In this document: positions 1-8,879 of the stretch, in pieces
How positions within the stretch are numbered: the first letter of the stretch is position 1
Layout: each line of letters begins with the position of its first letter
Source of the DNA: Saprospiraceae bacterium
GTDB taxonomy: Bacteria > Bacteroidota > Bacteroidia > Chitinophagales > Saprospiraceae
DNA: 37,935 bases
NCBI GenBank assembly: GCA_020628645.1
Contig: JAHDES010000061.1
Coordinates: 1-37,935 of the forward strand
Direction: 5' to 3'
Made by a program: the position numbers and the translations under genes
Notes under the pieces: generated by a model
The model's input: the letters and a program-made list of their open reading frames with translations, nothing else
What the model was told of the DNA's origin: nothing
Databases searched by the model: none

Positions 1-28
1 CATTGTTGCAATTATAATTATTTCAAAA

Positions 29-2395
29 ATGAATAGACAATTTACTTTATTAATATGCTTACTGTTCTTTATGACTCAAATAGTTCATGCACAAAGAACT
101 TTAGTAAAAGGGACAGTCTTGGCAAAAGGGAGTGAACAAGCAGTTGAGTTTGCTACGGTGATGATCGGAGATAAGGATTCTAAAGCTCCAATTACAGGGA
201 CAACTACTGATCTTGATGGTGCATTTGAAGTAGAAGTGGCTTCTAGTAATTTTTATGTTGAAGTAAGTTTTATTGGATTTAAAACGACTACAATTGCTGA
301 TTTTGTGGTACAAAATAGGGTAGTGGACTTGGGAACTATTTTATTAGAAGAAGATAGTCAGCTACTCAATGAGGTAGAAGTACGTGCAGAAAAATCTTCT
401 ACGGAATTTAAACTCGATAAACGCGTTTTTAATGTAGGGAAAGACTTGAGCAGTACAGGCGCAAGTGCCTTAGAAGTACTGAATAATGTACCTTCAGTTA
501 ATGTAAATATTGAAGGAGAAATTTCTTTAAGAGGAAGTGCTGGGGTACAAATTTTAATTAATGGAAAACCTTCCGTTTTAGCTAGTGAACAAGGCAATAC
601 CTTAGGGACAATCACTGCCGATATGATCGAAAAAGTAGAAGTGATTACCAATCCATCTGCGAAATATGATGCGGAAGGAACGACAGGAATTATCAACATT
701 GTCATCAAAAAAGAAGAGCGAAAGGGCTTGAATGGTTCACTTACGCTCAATACTGGGATTCCTGACAATCATAGTGTAGGATTGAGTTTAAATCGTCGAA
801 CGGAGAAGTTTAACTTATTCAGTCAATTTGGGGTAGGGCATCGAAAAATTCCTACTGATTTACAAAATCGCAACCGAGATTTAACGACTCAAATGACCAT
901 TGAAACGGATGGTCGAGAATATCGAAATGAAGATTTTTATACGGTCATTTTGGGGACGGATTATTACATCAATGAGAATAATGTATTGACGCTTTCGGGC
1001 TTTTTTGCACTAGAAGTGGAAGATCAACCGTCCTTAACTAATTTTGTTGAATATGATGCCCTTGATGCACGTGTCAATGAATGGTATCGGGAAGAAGTGA
1101 CGGATGCCATCAATCCAAAATATAGTTATGAACTCCAATACAAAAGTGAAATTAAAGGAAATGAAGATCATAGTGTATTGTTTAGTGCGATCGGAAATTT
1201 ATTTGCTAAAGATCAAGCTTCTGAATTTTACAATGTAACGACTTTTGGTGATCGAAGCTTCAATGACCAACAAACAGAAACGAATTTTAAAGAACTCAAA
1301 CAAACCTTTAAACTCGATTACACCAAACCCATCACGGATAAATTTTCCTTGGAAACGGGTGCTCAATATTTAATTAATGATGTCAGTAATGATTTTGGAG
1401 TAACCGATTTAGTCAATGGAGAATGGATTCAAGATTTGGGTTTGACCAATACCTTTGAGTATAGTCAAAATGTCTTAGCAGTGTATGGAACAGGCGCGTA
1501 TGAGAATGAAGTGTGGGGCTTAAAATTAGGGCTTCGTTTGGAAAATACCGATTTAAGTACGCTTTTGATTGATACGAATGAAAGTAACAATCAAAATTTC
1601 AGTAATTTATTTCCGACTTTTCATACGTCTTATAAAGTCAATGAAAAATTCTCTTTACAAGCAGGTTATTCTAAGCGGATTCGCCGTCCGAGATTATGGG
1701 ATTTGAATCCATTTTTTAATATTAGAAATAACTTTAGCATTCGTACGGGAAATCCAAATTTATTGCCTGAATTTACCGATTCGTATGAGGTGATGAGTAT
1801 TTATATTTTAGAAAAAATCTCGATGAATTTTGGCGTCTATTATCGCTATACCACAGATGTGATTGAGCGAATTGTCACTTTTGAAAATGGCGTAAATACT
1901 TTCCAGCCTTTTAATATTGGTACCAACCGAGCGACAGGTTTAGAGTTTAATTTTAAATATAGCCCTTATAAAAAAATCACTTTTAATGGCGATCTCAATT
2001 ACAATTATTTCAATCGACAAGGAAGTTACGAAAGCTCTGATTTCAGCTTCAATGCCGATCAATGGTCTGGAAAACTGACGACTAAACTCAAGTTGCCCAA
2101 AGAAATTGATTTTGAAATCACAGGACAATACCGATCTACCTTTCAAACTATTCAAGGCAATGTAGCCGATCAACTTTTCGCAGATTTAGGCATCCGTAAA
2201 AAAATCCTGAAGAAAAAAGGGGTAATTAGCCTTAGTGTTCGAGATATTTTTGCTTCCCGTATACAGGAAAGTGAAACGATTCAACCCAATTTTATCGTGA
2301 ATAGCACTCGACTACGTGGACGATTTATCACCTTAGGACTAAGTTATGGCTTTGGAAAAGGCGAAGCGATGGAATTTACAGGGCGACGACGTTGA
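29..2395 (+). CDS. Solitary TonB-dependent outer-membrane receptor (OMP_b-brl_3 type)
   Basis: This 788-residue protein is predicted to be an outer-membrane beta-barrel importer energised by TonB. Residues 1-21 form a signal peptide ending in VHA-Q. Residues about 24-110 are a carboxypeptidase-regulatory-like (CarboxypepD_reg/DUF4480-type) domain, with the usual ATVMI and DLDGAF segments. A plug domain follows (about 115-235, including the segment IEKVEVITNPSAKYDAEGT). The rest is a long barrel whose C-terminal half resembles the outer membrane protein beta-barrel family PF14905. The protein ends in GRRR rather than the aromatic residue common in barrels. It differs from the SusC at 5889 in lacking the DEVIVIGYGT box and in having no SusD partner. 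Its promoter would lie outside the window. The substrate cannot be read from sequence; peptides, siderophores or oligosaccharides are all possible. Family assignment is firm, function is not. Confidence 0.9.
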   Translation: MNRQFTLLICLLFFMTQIVHAQRTLVKGTVLAKGSEQAVEFATVMIGDKDSKAPITGTTTDLDGAFEVEVASSNFYVEVSFIGFKTTTIADFVVQNRVVDLGTILLEEDSQLLNEVEVRAEKSSTEFKLDKRVFNVGKDLSSTGASALEVLNNVPSVNVNIEGEISLRGSAGVQILINGKPSVLASEQGNTLGTITADMIEKVEVITNPSAKYDAEGTTGIINIVIKKEERKGLNGSLTLNTGIPDNHSVGLSLNRRTEKFNLFSQFGVGHRKIPTDLQNRNRDLTTQMTIETDGREYRNEDFYTVILGTDYYINENNVLTLSGFFALEVEDQPSLTNFVEYDALDARVNEWYREEVTDAINPKYSYELQYKSEIKGNEDHSVLFSAIGNLFAKDQASEFYNVTTFGDRSFNDQQTETNFKELKQTFKLDYTKPITDKFSLETGAQYLINDVSNDFGVTDLVNGEWIQDLGLTNTFEYSQNVLAVYGTGAYENEVWGLKLGLRLENTDLSTLLIDTNESNNQNFSNLFPTFHTSYKVNEKFSLQAGYSKRIRRPRLWDLNPFFNIRNNFSIRTGNPNLLPEFTDSYEVMSIYILEKISMNFGVYYRYTTDVIERIVTFENGVNTFQPFNIGTNRATGLEFNFKYSPYKKITFNGDLNYNYFNRQGSYESSDFSFNADQWSGKLTTKLKLPKEIDFEITGQYRSTFQTIQGNVADQLFADLGIRKKILKKKGVISLSVRDIFASRIQESETIQPNFIVNSTRLRGRFITLGLSYGFGKGEAMEFTGRRR

Positions 2396-2644
2396 TAAAG
2401 TGTTTTTCATTTGTATAATGATCTATGGTATGTTTCATCTGTATCGTCTTGGTTTTCTCTAAGGTGTTCCAATAGTCTCATTTTCAATAGGTTACAAAAT
2501 GTGTGTCAACCTACTTCAGGACAGTGCAAAATGTAAAATAATTAACATTATGTTAAGTAATGAAATTGATTTCCTTTGTCTTATCCTTAAAAAAGTTGAC
2601 TGTTATTCGTGAATTTTCATCATGTCAACATCAAAGAAATTTTA

Positions 2645-2693
2645 TTTAAAAAGAATACGCTCTATTTAAACAAAATAGAACGTATTCTTTTAA
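2645..2693. terminator. Bidirectional terminator hairpin between convergent genes
   Basis: A stem of about 20 bp with one mismatch pairs 2646-2667 (ending TACGCTCTATTT) with 2673-2693 (starting AAATAGAACGTA). AT-rich arms give T-rich ends in both directions. It lies between the receptor ending at 2395 and the minus-strand gene ending at 2711, as expected for a shared terminator. The rest of the 315-base gap 2396-2710 shows no gene or other clear signal. Confidence 0.65.
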
Positions 2694-2710
2694 AACTGAC
2701 AAAATTGGAT

Positions 2711-3031
2711 TTAATTTTTTTGAGTAAATATATCTTTTTTTCGCTCCCGAATCAGCTTTGCTACATCTAAGGTTTGATCAGCTAAATCTTCCGTTACACT
2801 CAATAATAAGGTCTTTTTACCTTTGTTCGTAAAGAAGATTTTTTGTCCAATTTTTAAGCCTACCCCACTATTGGAAAAGGGTGAAAGATTTGGATTCATC
2901 ACCCCAGGAATTTTTAATGGGATGGATTTAGCAGTAGTGTTTCTAAGCGTAAAATCAACATACGTTTGCGCAGCCAATTGACTCATTCCAAAAATGAATA
3001 AACTAGCAAATAAAAGGATAATCTTTTTCAT
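2711..3031 (-). CDS. Small secreted protein of unknown function
   Basis: This is a short exported protein of about 106 residues. The N-terminus beginning MKKIILLFASLF is a clear Sec signal peptide ending in LAAQ, so mature protein starts at QTYVDFTLRN. The mature part looks like a small beta-rich domain with the phrase KSIPLKIPGVMNPNLSPFS, then a lysine-rich tail. The frame is open further upstream and an ATG at 3064 would give 117 residues, but this puts a polar stretch before the signal peptide; ATGs at 3034 and 3031 are adjacent, and I prefer 3031. The family occurs as small uncharacterised proteins in Bacteroidota as far as I can recall, but I do not recognise a named domain. It is transcribed away from the AraC gene's 3' end, with 69 bases between them. 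Confidence 0.7.
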   Translation of the reverse strand: MKKIILLFASLFIFGMSQLAAQTYVDFTLRNTTAKSIPLKIPGVMNPNLSPFSNSGVGLKIGQKIFFTNKGKKTLLLSVTEDLADQTLDVAKLIRERKKDIFTQKN

Positions 3032-3100
3032 CATAAGTGGGTTTAGTTGTAGCGAATTTTTCATACTTACGAAGGAAAATAAGTTTTGGATTTTTATCCC

Positions 3101-3967
3101 CTACCCTCTTTGTCTAGCTCGGCTTCCACTTCTATAAACACTTGGTGCAATTCCCTTTTTTCGTAGAAACATTCGATTAAAATGGGTAGTACTATTAAAG
3201 CCCGATTTAAAGCCCGTTTCGGATATACTCAAATTTGTTTCGATTAATAATTTACAAGCCCTTCCTATTCGAAGATCATTCAAATAATCCGAAAAGGATT
3301 TTCCTGTCATTTTCTTAAAAAAGCGACAAAAAGAAGTAATGGTCATATTGGTGACTTTTGCCATTTTTTCTAAACTGATGGGCTCCAGAAAGTGGTCATG
3401 AATATGTTGCAAGGCTTTATCAATTCGTTGCTCATTGTTTCTTCCCAAGGTAGGAACATAAATCTCCGATGCTAAGAATCGTACGTCTTTTGATTTTGCT
3501 AAAGTGTCCAAAATGTTCCAAAGCGAAGTGAGTTTTGCCATACCTTCTAAATGGACAATTCCTTGGAGTTGCTGGGCAATATTTTGTACGATTGCCCCAT
3601 TAAATTGAATCCCTCTATGACTTACTTTTAATAATTGTTGAATAGATTTAAACTCAGGAAACTGTTGTAATTCACCAGAAATGATCGCTTCTTTAAATTG
3701 AATTCCAATTACCTCTGCTTCTCCTTTAAATTCTGCTTCTGAGGCCCATGTATGTGGTAAATTGGAACCTAAAAAGACTAAGTCTCCTTCCTCAAATGCT
3801 TCCACATGGTCACCGACTAAACGCGTTCCTTTTCCTTTATGAATATAGGTTAATTCCAATTCTGGATGATAGTGCCAAATAAACGGGAAATGTGATTGCT
3901 TCAACCAATAGGTGTAAAAAGAAGAATCTGCAGATTGAGAATTTACATGTTCAAATGTGGCTTTCAT
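3101..3967 (-). CDS. AraC-family transcriptional regulator with N-terminal cupin
   Basis: This 288-residue protein is a one-component, probably sugar-sensing DNA-binding regulator. The N-terminal part (about 15-110) is a cupin: H32, H34 and E37 in the segment WHYHPELEL, then H72 in NLPHTW, are the usual metal/ligand-facing positions. Residues about 181-280 contain the two helix-turn-helix motifs of AraC, with PISLEKMAKVTNMTITSF in the first and ISETGFKSGFNSTTHFNRMF in the second, ending in the family's PSVYR. No periplasmic or hybrid two-component parts are present. It is transcribed away from the sulfatase at 4272, with 304 bases between the two starts, so it may control that gene, itself or the Sus-like cluster. 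That link is inferred from position only. The family call is strong. Confidence 0.93.
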   Translation of the reverse strand: MKATFEHVNSQSADSSFYTYWLKQSHFPFIWHYHPELELTYIHKGKGTRLVGDHVEAFEEGDLVFLGSNLPHTWASEAEFKGEAEVIGIQFKEAIISGELQQFPEFKSIQQLLKVSHRGIQFNGAIVQNIAQQLQGIVHLEGMAKLTSLWNILDTLAKSKDVRFLASEIYVPTLGRNNEQRIDKALQHIHDHFLEPISLEKMAKVTNMTITSFCRFFKKMTGKSFSDYLNDLRIGRACKLLIETNLSISETGFKSGFNSTTHFNRMFLRKKGIAPSVYRSGSRARQRG

Positions 3968-3979
3968 TTTTTTTAATTT

Positions 3980-4010
3980 ATCGTGAGTCGACTTTAAGTC
4001 GTCTTACGAT
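3980..4010. promoter_or_regulatory. Hairpin in the 5' leader of the AraC gene
   Basis: Bases 3980-3993 pair with 3997-4010 over 14 positions with one mismatch and one G-U pair, closing a 3-base loop (TTA). It sits 13 bases upstream of the AraC-type gene's start, so it would be in its 5' leader or be an operator-like inverted repeat. It shares the 9-mer TCGACTTTA with the hairpin at 32306-32341. The remainder of the 304-base gap 3968-4271 is AT-rich and carries only the promoter-like box noted at 4223. Confidence 0.5.
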
Positions 4011-4222
4011 TAGTTTAATCATCTCTTTTGTATGACCCCAATTCATCCGACGAATGCTTTAAATATAATGATCTATTTGAAGATTTTTTCTGTTTAATCT
4101 TAAATACAAAATCCTTAAACAATACTAAATTTTGCTCAAAAAAAGCTCAAGTGATAAAATTTGGGATAATATAAGGGCAAGATAAGATAAAATTGGTTTA
4201 GCATATCCATATCAAAGCATAT

Positions 4223-4230
4223 TATTTTTG
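4223..4230 (+). promoter_or_regulatory. Bacteroidota -7 box candidate for the sulfatase gene
   Basis: TATTTTTG matches the Bacteroidota primary-sigma -7 consensus TAnnTTTG. It would place transcription start near 4237, about 35 bases before the TTG start of the sulfatase. A well-spaced -33 TTG is not evident; the nearest upstream TTG is slightly too far. Confidence 0.35.
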
Positions 4231-4271
4231 TATGATTACTCTTTTTTATAAGTTTTTTATTTTGTCAATTT

Positions 4272-5672
4272 TTGATTGTAACGAAATACATAGTATACAC
4301 TTCACTCTTCTTGATGACCTTTTTAGGGATTCAATTGCCTTCTTCTTGCAATCAAACGAATAATTCTAGCGATACCCTTCCCAATATCGTTCTTTTAATT
4401 GGAGACGATCAAGGCTATCCTTATTTTGGATTTATGGGGGCAGATTATGTTCAGACGCCTAATATGGATCAATTGGCAGCAAGTGGAACGCTTTTCAAAA
4501 ATGGCTATGTCCCTAAAAATCATTGTCGCCCTTCTCTTCAATGTTTAATGACAGGAACGCTTCCAATAGATTATGAGAAAGCAGTAGAACAACGCCTTCA
4601 TAATCATACTATGAAAATGCGGTTTGCTTCAGCAAAAGATCAAGCAAATTGGGAGCGTAATTTTCGGCATCATGCTATGAAAGAATTTAAGACCTTACCA
4701 AAAATCCTTGCGGAAAAAGGCTATCGTTCTTTTCAGGGTGGCAAATGGTGGGAATTTCATTATGAAAATGGCGGTTTTACAGATGGTATGACGACAGGTT
4801 GGACAGAGGAGGATCGAAAAGCAGGTGGTAAATGGTTCAAACAATTTATGGGAGGAGATGGGCTACAACTTGCTCGAGCCACCATGCAACCCGCTTATGA
4901 TTTTATAGATTCAGTTGGAAATGCGCCTTTCTTTATGTGGTATGCTCCCGAATTACCGCACTACCCTTTTGATGCGCCTGAAAAGTATTATACTATTTAT
5001 AAAGATCAAGAAATGACCGAGTCTGCCAAACGCTATTATGCCAATTGTACGTGGTTTGATGATGGCGTTGGTGAATTGATGAACTACCTCAAAGAAAAAG
5101 ACAAATTTGATAATACCCTTTTTATTTATGTCAATGACAATGGCTGGGAACAAAATCCTGATCAAGAATTTCGACATGATTCTTTGCGTTGGCATAATGG
5201 AGGCGATAAAGGAAAATTATCCATGTACGATCAATCATTTCGTACGCCTATTATCTTCTCTTGGAAAGGGCAAATCAAAAAAGGAATCGTAAAACAAGAT
5301 TTAATCCATAGTGCAGATATTCCAGCGACCATTTTGGAATATTTGGGCATCGAAATTCCTACCGATTATTTTGGTCAATCCTATAAATCGGTTATTGAAG
5401 GAAAAGAAAATAGTTTAAGAACAGAAATTATCGGCTGTATCGAACAAGAGCGTTGGGAAGGCGATATGATGGGACGCAAAACAGAAGGCTATTGGATTAG
5501 AAAAGAGCAATATTTCTTTAACTGGGATGCAACGCGCGATGAAATGAAGTTATTTGACCTAGAAAATGACCCTCAAAATAATTACAATATTGCACAAGAT
5601 AATCCTCAACAAACCAAACTATTTTTAGAAAAATTAAAAAACTGGAGAAACGACAAAAGAACGTTAAATTAA
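4272..5672 (+). CDS. S1-family sulfatase lipoprotein with non-canonical formylglycine motif
   Basis: This 466-residue protein resembles type I (S1) sulfatases, which hydrolyse sulfate esters on glycans outside the inner membrane. A TTG start at 4272 gives a lipoprotein-like signal peptide ending in LPSSC (C26); an ATG at 4314 would leave only 11 residues before C26, so TTG is preferred. Metal ligands appear as D45-D46 (IGDDQG). The substrate pocket motif is HCRPSLQCLMTG with C85 in the formylglycine position. The DNDNG-type segment (VNDNGWEQN) and the lysine segments GGKWWEF and GDKGKLSMYDQSFRTP match later active-site regions. The odd point is L89, where canonical CxPSR has arginine, while R86 follows the cysteine. 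No maturase gene is seen in the window. Sulfated alpha-glucan or another glycan could be the substrate; this is unresolved. Phosphodiesterase-like activity in the same superfamily is an alternative. Confidence 0.85.
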   Translation: MIVTKYIVYTSLFLMTFLGIQLPSSCNQTNNSSDTLPNIVLLIGDDQGYPYFGFMGADYVQTPNMDQLAASGTLFKNGYVPKNHCRPSLQCLMTGTLPIDYEKAVEQRLHNHTMKMRFASAKDQANWERNFRHHAMKEFKTLPKILAEKGYRSFQGGKWWEFHYENGGFTDGMTTGWTEEDRKAGGKWFKQFMGGDGLQLARATMQPAYDFIDSVGNAPFFMWYAPELPHYPFDAPEKYYTIYKDQEMTESAKRYYANCTWFDDGVGELMNYLKEKDKFDNTLFIYVNDNGWEQNPDQEFRHDSLRWHNGGDKGKLSMYDQSFRTPIIFSWKGQIKKGIVKQDLIHSADIPATILEYLGIEIPTDYFGQSYKSVIEGKENSLRTEIIGCIEQERWEGDMMGRKTEGYWIRKEQYFFNWDATRDEMKLFDLENDPQNNYNIAQDNPQQTKLFLEKLKNWRNDKRTLN

Positions 5673-5811
5673 GATGAAAAAGTAACCCAATTTTGATATT
5701 TGTAGTATATTGTTTTGTAAATTGAACCACCCGACCTTAATTATTTCGAAAGACGATATACGCTTTGATTGATTCCAGCTTTAAATTCTTAGGTCTTATC
5801 GTTCTTTTTCT

Positions 5812-5840
5812 CCAGTAAGTATACATATTTAATATACTGG
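5812..5840. promoter_or_regulatory. Inverted repeat CCAGTA-N17-TACTGG upstream of susC-type gene
   Basis: CCAGTA (5812-5817) and TACTGG (5835-5840) form a 6-base inverted repeat with an AT-rich centre, 48 bases before the SusC start. It could be a regulator operator or part of a leader hairpin. The rest of the 216-base gap 5673-5888 contains no convincing TAnnTTTG box. Confidence 0.25.
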
Positions 5841-5888
5841 TAAACAAACAATCAGAAAACAGAATTTTAAATTTCAACTAATTGAATT

Positions 5889-8819
5889 ATGTATTGGAAC
5901 ATAATGCAACGTTCGTTGCTAACATTGGCATTTATCTGTTGCACTACCATCTGCACCCATCTCCTTGCTCAACGTACCATCTCAGGAACGATTACAGATG
6001 CAGATACAGGCGAACCCCTCATTAGTGCTACGATTACTGTAAAAGGCGGACAAGGACAAGTCTCTGATTATGATGGCAATTATTCTATTACCGTGCCTGA
6101 TGATTGTGAAAATATCTCTGTTTCATATATCGGTTATGCCGATCAAGAAATACCCTTAGGAGCTTCCAATGTGGTTGATATACAAATGCGTTCTGGTGAA
6201 CAACTTGATGAAGTCATTGTCATCGGATATGGAACCGTCAAACGAGAAGATGCAACGGGTTCTTTACAATCGGTGAGTTCCAAAGATTTTAATCGCGGAG
6301 CGATCACAGGCCCACAAGAATTAATTGCAGGAAAAGTAGCGGGAGTTTCCATTACGACTTCAGGCGATCCAGGGGGTGGATCAAAAATTAGAATTCGGGG
6401 AGAGTCTTCGATTAGTGCTTCCAATAATCCTTTAATTGTAATAGATGGTGTACCATTAGATGATGGCGAAATTGCAGGAAATCGAAATCCCCTAGATATT
6501 ATCAATCCAAATGAAATTGAATCTTTTACCGTTTTAAAAGACGCTTCTGCTACGGCCATTTATGGAAATCGAGCTTCTGGAGGGGTGATTTTAATTACGA
6601 CTAAAAAAGGAAAAACAAGTAAAAAACTAAATATCGGTTATTCTGGAAATGTAAGTGTAGGACAAATCGCCAATAAAATAGATGTATTGGATGCTGCTGA
6701 ATATCGTGCCATTATCAATGAACGTTTTGCCGATGAAGAAGAAGTCATCAACTCCATGGGCGATGCAAGTACCGATTGGCAAGATGAAATCTATCAAAAT
6801 GCTTTAGGTCATGAACACAACCTCAATTTCTCAGGGGGAATCGAAAAACTTCCCTATCGCTTGTCGATGGGATTTTTAGATAAAAATGGCTTACTCAAAA
6901 CGGATAATTATCAACGAACTTCTGTTGGTTTAAATATCAATCCTGGTTTCATCAATAATACCTTACAAGTAAATATTGGGGTGAAAGGAATGTGGTCAAA
7001 AAACCGTTTCGCAGATCGTGGCGCCATTGGAAATGCGGTCAGCTTTGATCCTACCCAAGATATTTTAAGTGGTAATGATCGTTTTGATGGCTACACCACT
7101 TGGGTCAATAGTAATGGCACGCCTGAATTTTTAGCACCTCGAAATCCAGTCGCCTTACTCAATCAACGAGAAGATATTTCTAATGTTAATCGCCTTTTAG
7201 CCAACGCAAGCGTCGATTATCGTATGCCCTTTCTTCCAGCTTTACGCGCAAATTTAAATGTAGCCATGGATCGTTCACGCGCAGAAGGTACTGTTTTTGT
7301 CGATACTTCTGGGGTGGCTAATTATGATAATGGCGGTTTAAATAACAGATATGATGAAGCAAAAGACAATGATCTTTTAGAGTTTTATCTAAACTATAAA
7401 GAATCTTTCGGAAAAAGTACGGTGGATATCGTTGGGGGGTATTCTTGGCAACATTTTCAGTTTCGTTCCAATTCCATTGATAATAATGTTGCTGGAAATG
7501 ATGAAGTCATTCGAGATCAAGCCAGTGAATTATACCTCATTTCTTTATTTGGACGCTTGAATTATAGTTTTAATGATCGCTATTTACTCACCGCTAGTCT
7601 TCGTCGAGATGGTACTTCCCGTTTTTCTCCCGAAAATAGATGGGGTCTATTTCCTGCGGTGGCATTAGCAGTCAAAGCTTTAGAAAATGAGAATACTTAT
7701 TTTAATAGCCTAAAATTACGGGCAGGTTGGGGAATCACTGGACAAGAAAATATTGGTCAAGATGCTCGATATGCGCATTTATCGGTCTACACTTCAGGTC
7801 AAAATACAGCAGATTATCAATTTGGAAATTCCTTTTTTACGACTTTACGGCCAGAAGAATATGACTCCCAAATTCAATGGGAAGAAACCACGACGCTCAA
7901 TGTCGGGGCAGATATTTCACTCGTTCGTGATCGCGTTTCAGCTACGGTCGATGTCTATCAACGTACCACTGAGGGAATGCTCAATCGTATTATTGTAGCG
8001 GCAGGTTCGAATTTGTCGAATGCTGTAAATACGAATATTGGGACGATGGATATTACAGGAACAGAAGTTTCACTCTTTTTGACTCCTATACAAACAGAAA
8101 ACCTAACTTGGGATTTGAATTTCAATACATCCTACAATGTAAATGAAATCACCAAATTGACTATCTCTGATGATCCATCTTATATTGGTATCCAACATGG
8201 AGGTATTGCGGGAGGTGTGGGTAGTAATATTCAAATTCATTCGGTAGGATTTGCGCCTTCTTCTTTTTATGTAAAAGAGCAATTGTATGATTCAGAAGGC
8301 AATATTTTAGAAGGAGAATTTGCAGATTTAGACGGAGATGGAGTGGATAATGATTTTTATCGCTACGAAAAACCTGCTGCCGATTGGTCCTATGGACTGA
8401 CAAGTTCTTTGTCATTTAAAGATTTGACTTTTTCCTTTGCGGCTCGCGCCTTAACAGGCAATTTCATTTATAATAATGTACAAACCGATATTGGATTTTT
8501 AAGACGTTTAAAAAATAGTAGTGATGTATTGTACAACATCCATCAATCAGCCATTGATCTAAATGTAGAACGTCAATCGAGCTTGACCTTTAGTGATCAT
8601 TTCGTGGTAGATGCTTCCTTTTTGCGCGTCGATCACGTGACCTTATCTTATAATTTCAATGATTTGATTGGCTACAATACGAATATGTTTTTTACCATTC
8701 AAAATCCTATGGTTTTCACCAAATATGAAGGACTTGATCCTGAAACAGACAATGGAATTGATAATAATCTTTATCCCCGACCACGAACTTTTGTATTCGG
8801 TTTGAGTGCGACTTTCTAA
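5889..8819 (+). CDS. SusC/RagA-type TonB-linked glycan transporter
   Basis: This 976-residue protein is the outer-membrane channel of a SusCD importer that moves oligosaccharides into the periplasm using TonB. A signal peptide ends near LLAQ (27-28; the start could also be M6 at 5904). Residues 30-100 are the carboxypeptidase-like domain, beginning RTISGTITDADTGEPL. The SusC-type TonB box region DEVIVIGYGT lies at about 107-116, followed by a plug domain containing RIRGESSI, PLIVIDGVPL and LKDASATAIYGNRASGGVI. The barrel fills the rest and ends in a C-terminal phenylalanine. Length is typical. It is directly followed, 60 bases on, by the SusD partner, with a hairpin at the junction. The neighbouring amylases and GH32 enzyme suggest alpha-glucan or fructan oligosaccharides as cargo (inference). 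Confidence 0.97.
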   Translation: MYWNIMQRSLLTLAFICCTTICTHLLAQRTISGTITDADTGEPLISATITVKGGQGQVSDYDGNYSITVPDDCENISVSYIGYADQEIPLGASNVVDIQMRSGEQLDEVIVIGYGTVKREDATGSLQSVSSKDFNRGAITGPQELIAGKVAGVSITTSGDPGGGSKIRIRGESSISASNNPLIVIDGVPLDDGEIAGNRNPLDIINPNEIESFTVLKDASATAIYGNRASGGVILITTKKGKTSKKLNIGYSGNVSVGQIANKIDVLDAAEYRAIINERFADEEEVINSMGDASTDWQDEIYQNALGHEHNLNFSGGIEKLPYRLSMGFLDKNGLLKTDNYQRTSVGLNINPGFINNTLQVNIGVKGMWSKNRFADRGAIGNAVSFDPTQDILSGNDRFDGYTTWVNSNGTPEFLAPRNPVALLNQREDISNVNRLLANASVDYRMPFLPALRANLNVAMDRSRAEGTVFVDTSGVANYDNGGLNNRYDEAKDNDLLEFYLNYKESFGKSTVDIVGGYSWQHFQFRSNSIDNNVAGNDEVIRDQASELYLISLFGRLNYSFNDRYLLTASLRRDGTSRFSPENRWGLFPAVALAVKALENENTYFNSLKLRAGWGITGQENIGQDARYAHLSVYTSGQNTADYQFGNSFFTTLRPEEYDSQIQWEETTTLNVGADISLVRDRVSATVDVYQRTTEGMLNRIIVAAGSNLSNAVNTNIGTMDITGTEVSLFLTPIQTENLTWDLNFNTSYNVNEITKLTISDDPSYIGIQHGGIAGGVGSNIQIHSVGFAPSSFYVKEQLYDSEGNILEGEFADLDGDGVDNDFYRYEKPAADWSYGLTSSLSFKDLTFSFAARALTGNFIYNNVQTDIGFLRRLKNSSDVLYNIHQSAIDLNVERQSSLTFSDHFVVDASFLRVDHVTLSYNFNDLIGYNTNMFFTIQNPMVFTKYEGLDPETDNGIDNNLYPRPRTFVFGLSATF

Positions 8820-8839
8820 GTCTAAACGTCTTAGAAAGT
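8811..8839. promoter_or_regulatory. Perfect 10-bp hairpin overlapping the susC stop codon
   Basis: ACTTTCTAAG (8811-8820) pairs perfectly with CTTAGAAAGT (8830-8839) around a 9-base loop. The TAA stop of the SusC gene (8817-8819) is inside the left arm. No T-run follows, so it is more likely an mRNA-processing, stability or attenuation element between susC and susD than a full terminator. Confidence 0.5.
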
Positions 8840-8879
8840 TTATCAAAACAAAGGTTCAAGTATAAAACTTATAAATAAA

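Noticed and set aside
358-768. A 136-residue minus-strand open frame inside the receptor gene
   Set aside because: It lies fully inside a well-supported receptor gene in the opposite strand and has no recognisable features.
5733-5807. Crossing inverted repeats (GACCTTA with TTAGGTC, AAAGACGATA with TATCGTTCTTT) in the leader before susC, suggesting a pseudoknot or switch
   Set aside because: Each pairing has a mismatch or bulge and the arms are short for such AT-rich sequence; there is no second copy to test by covariation.
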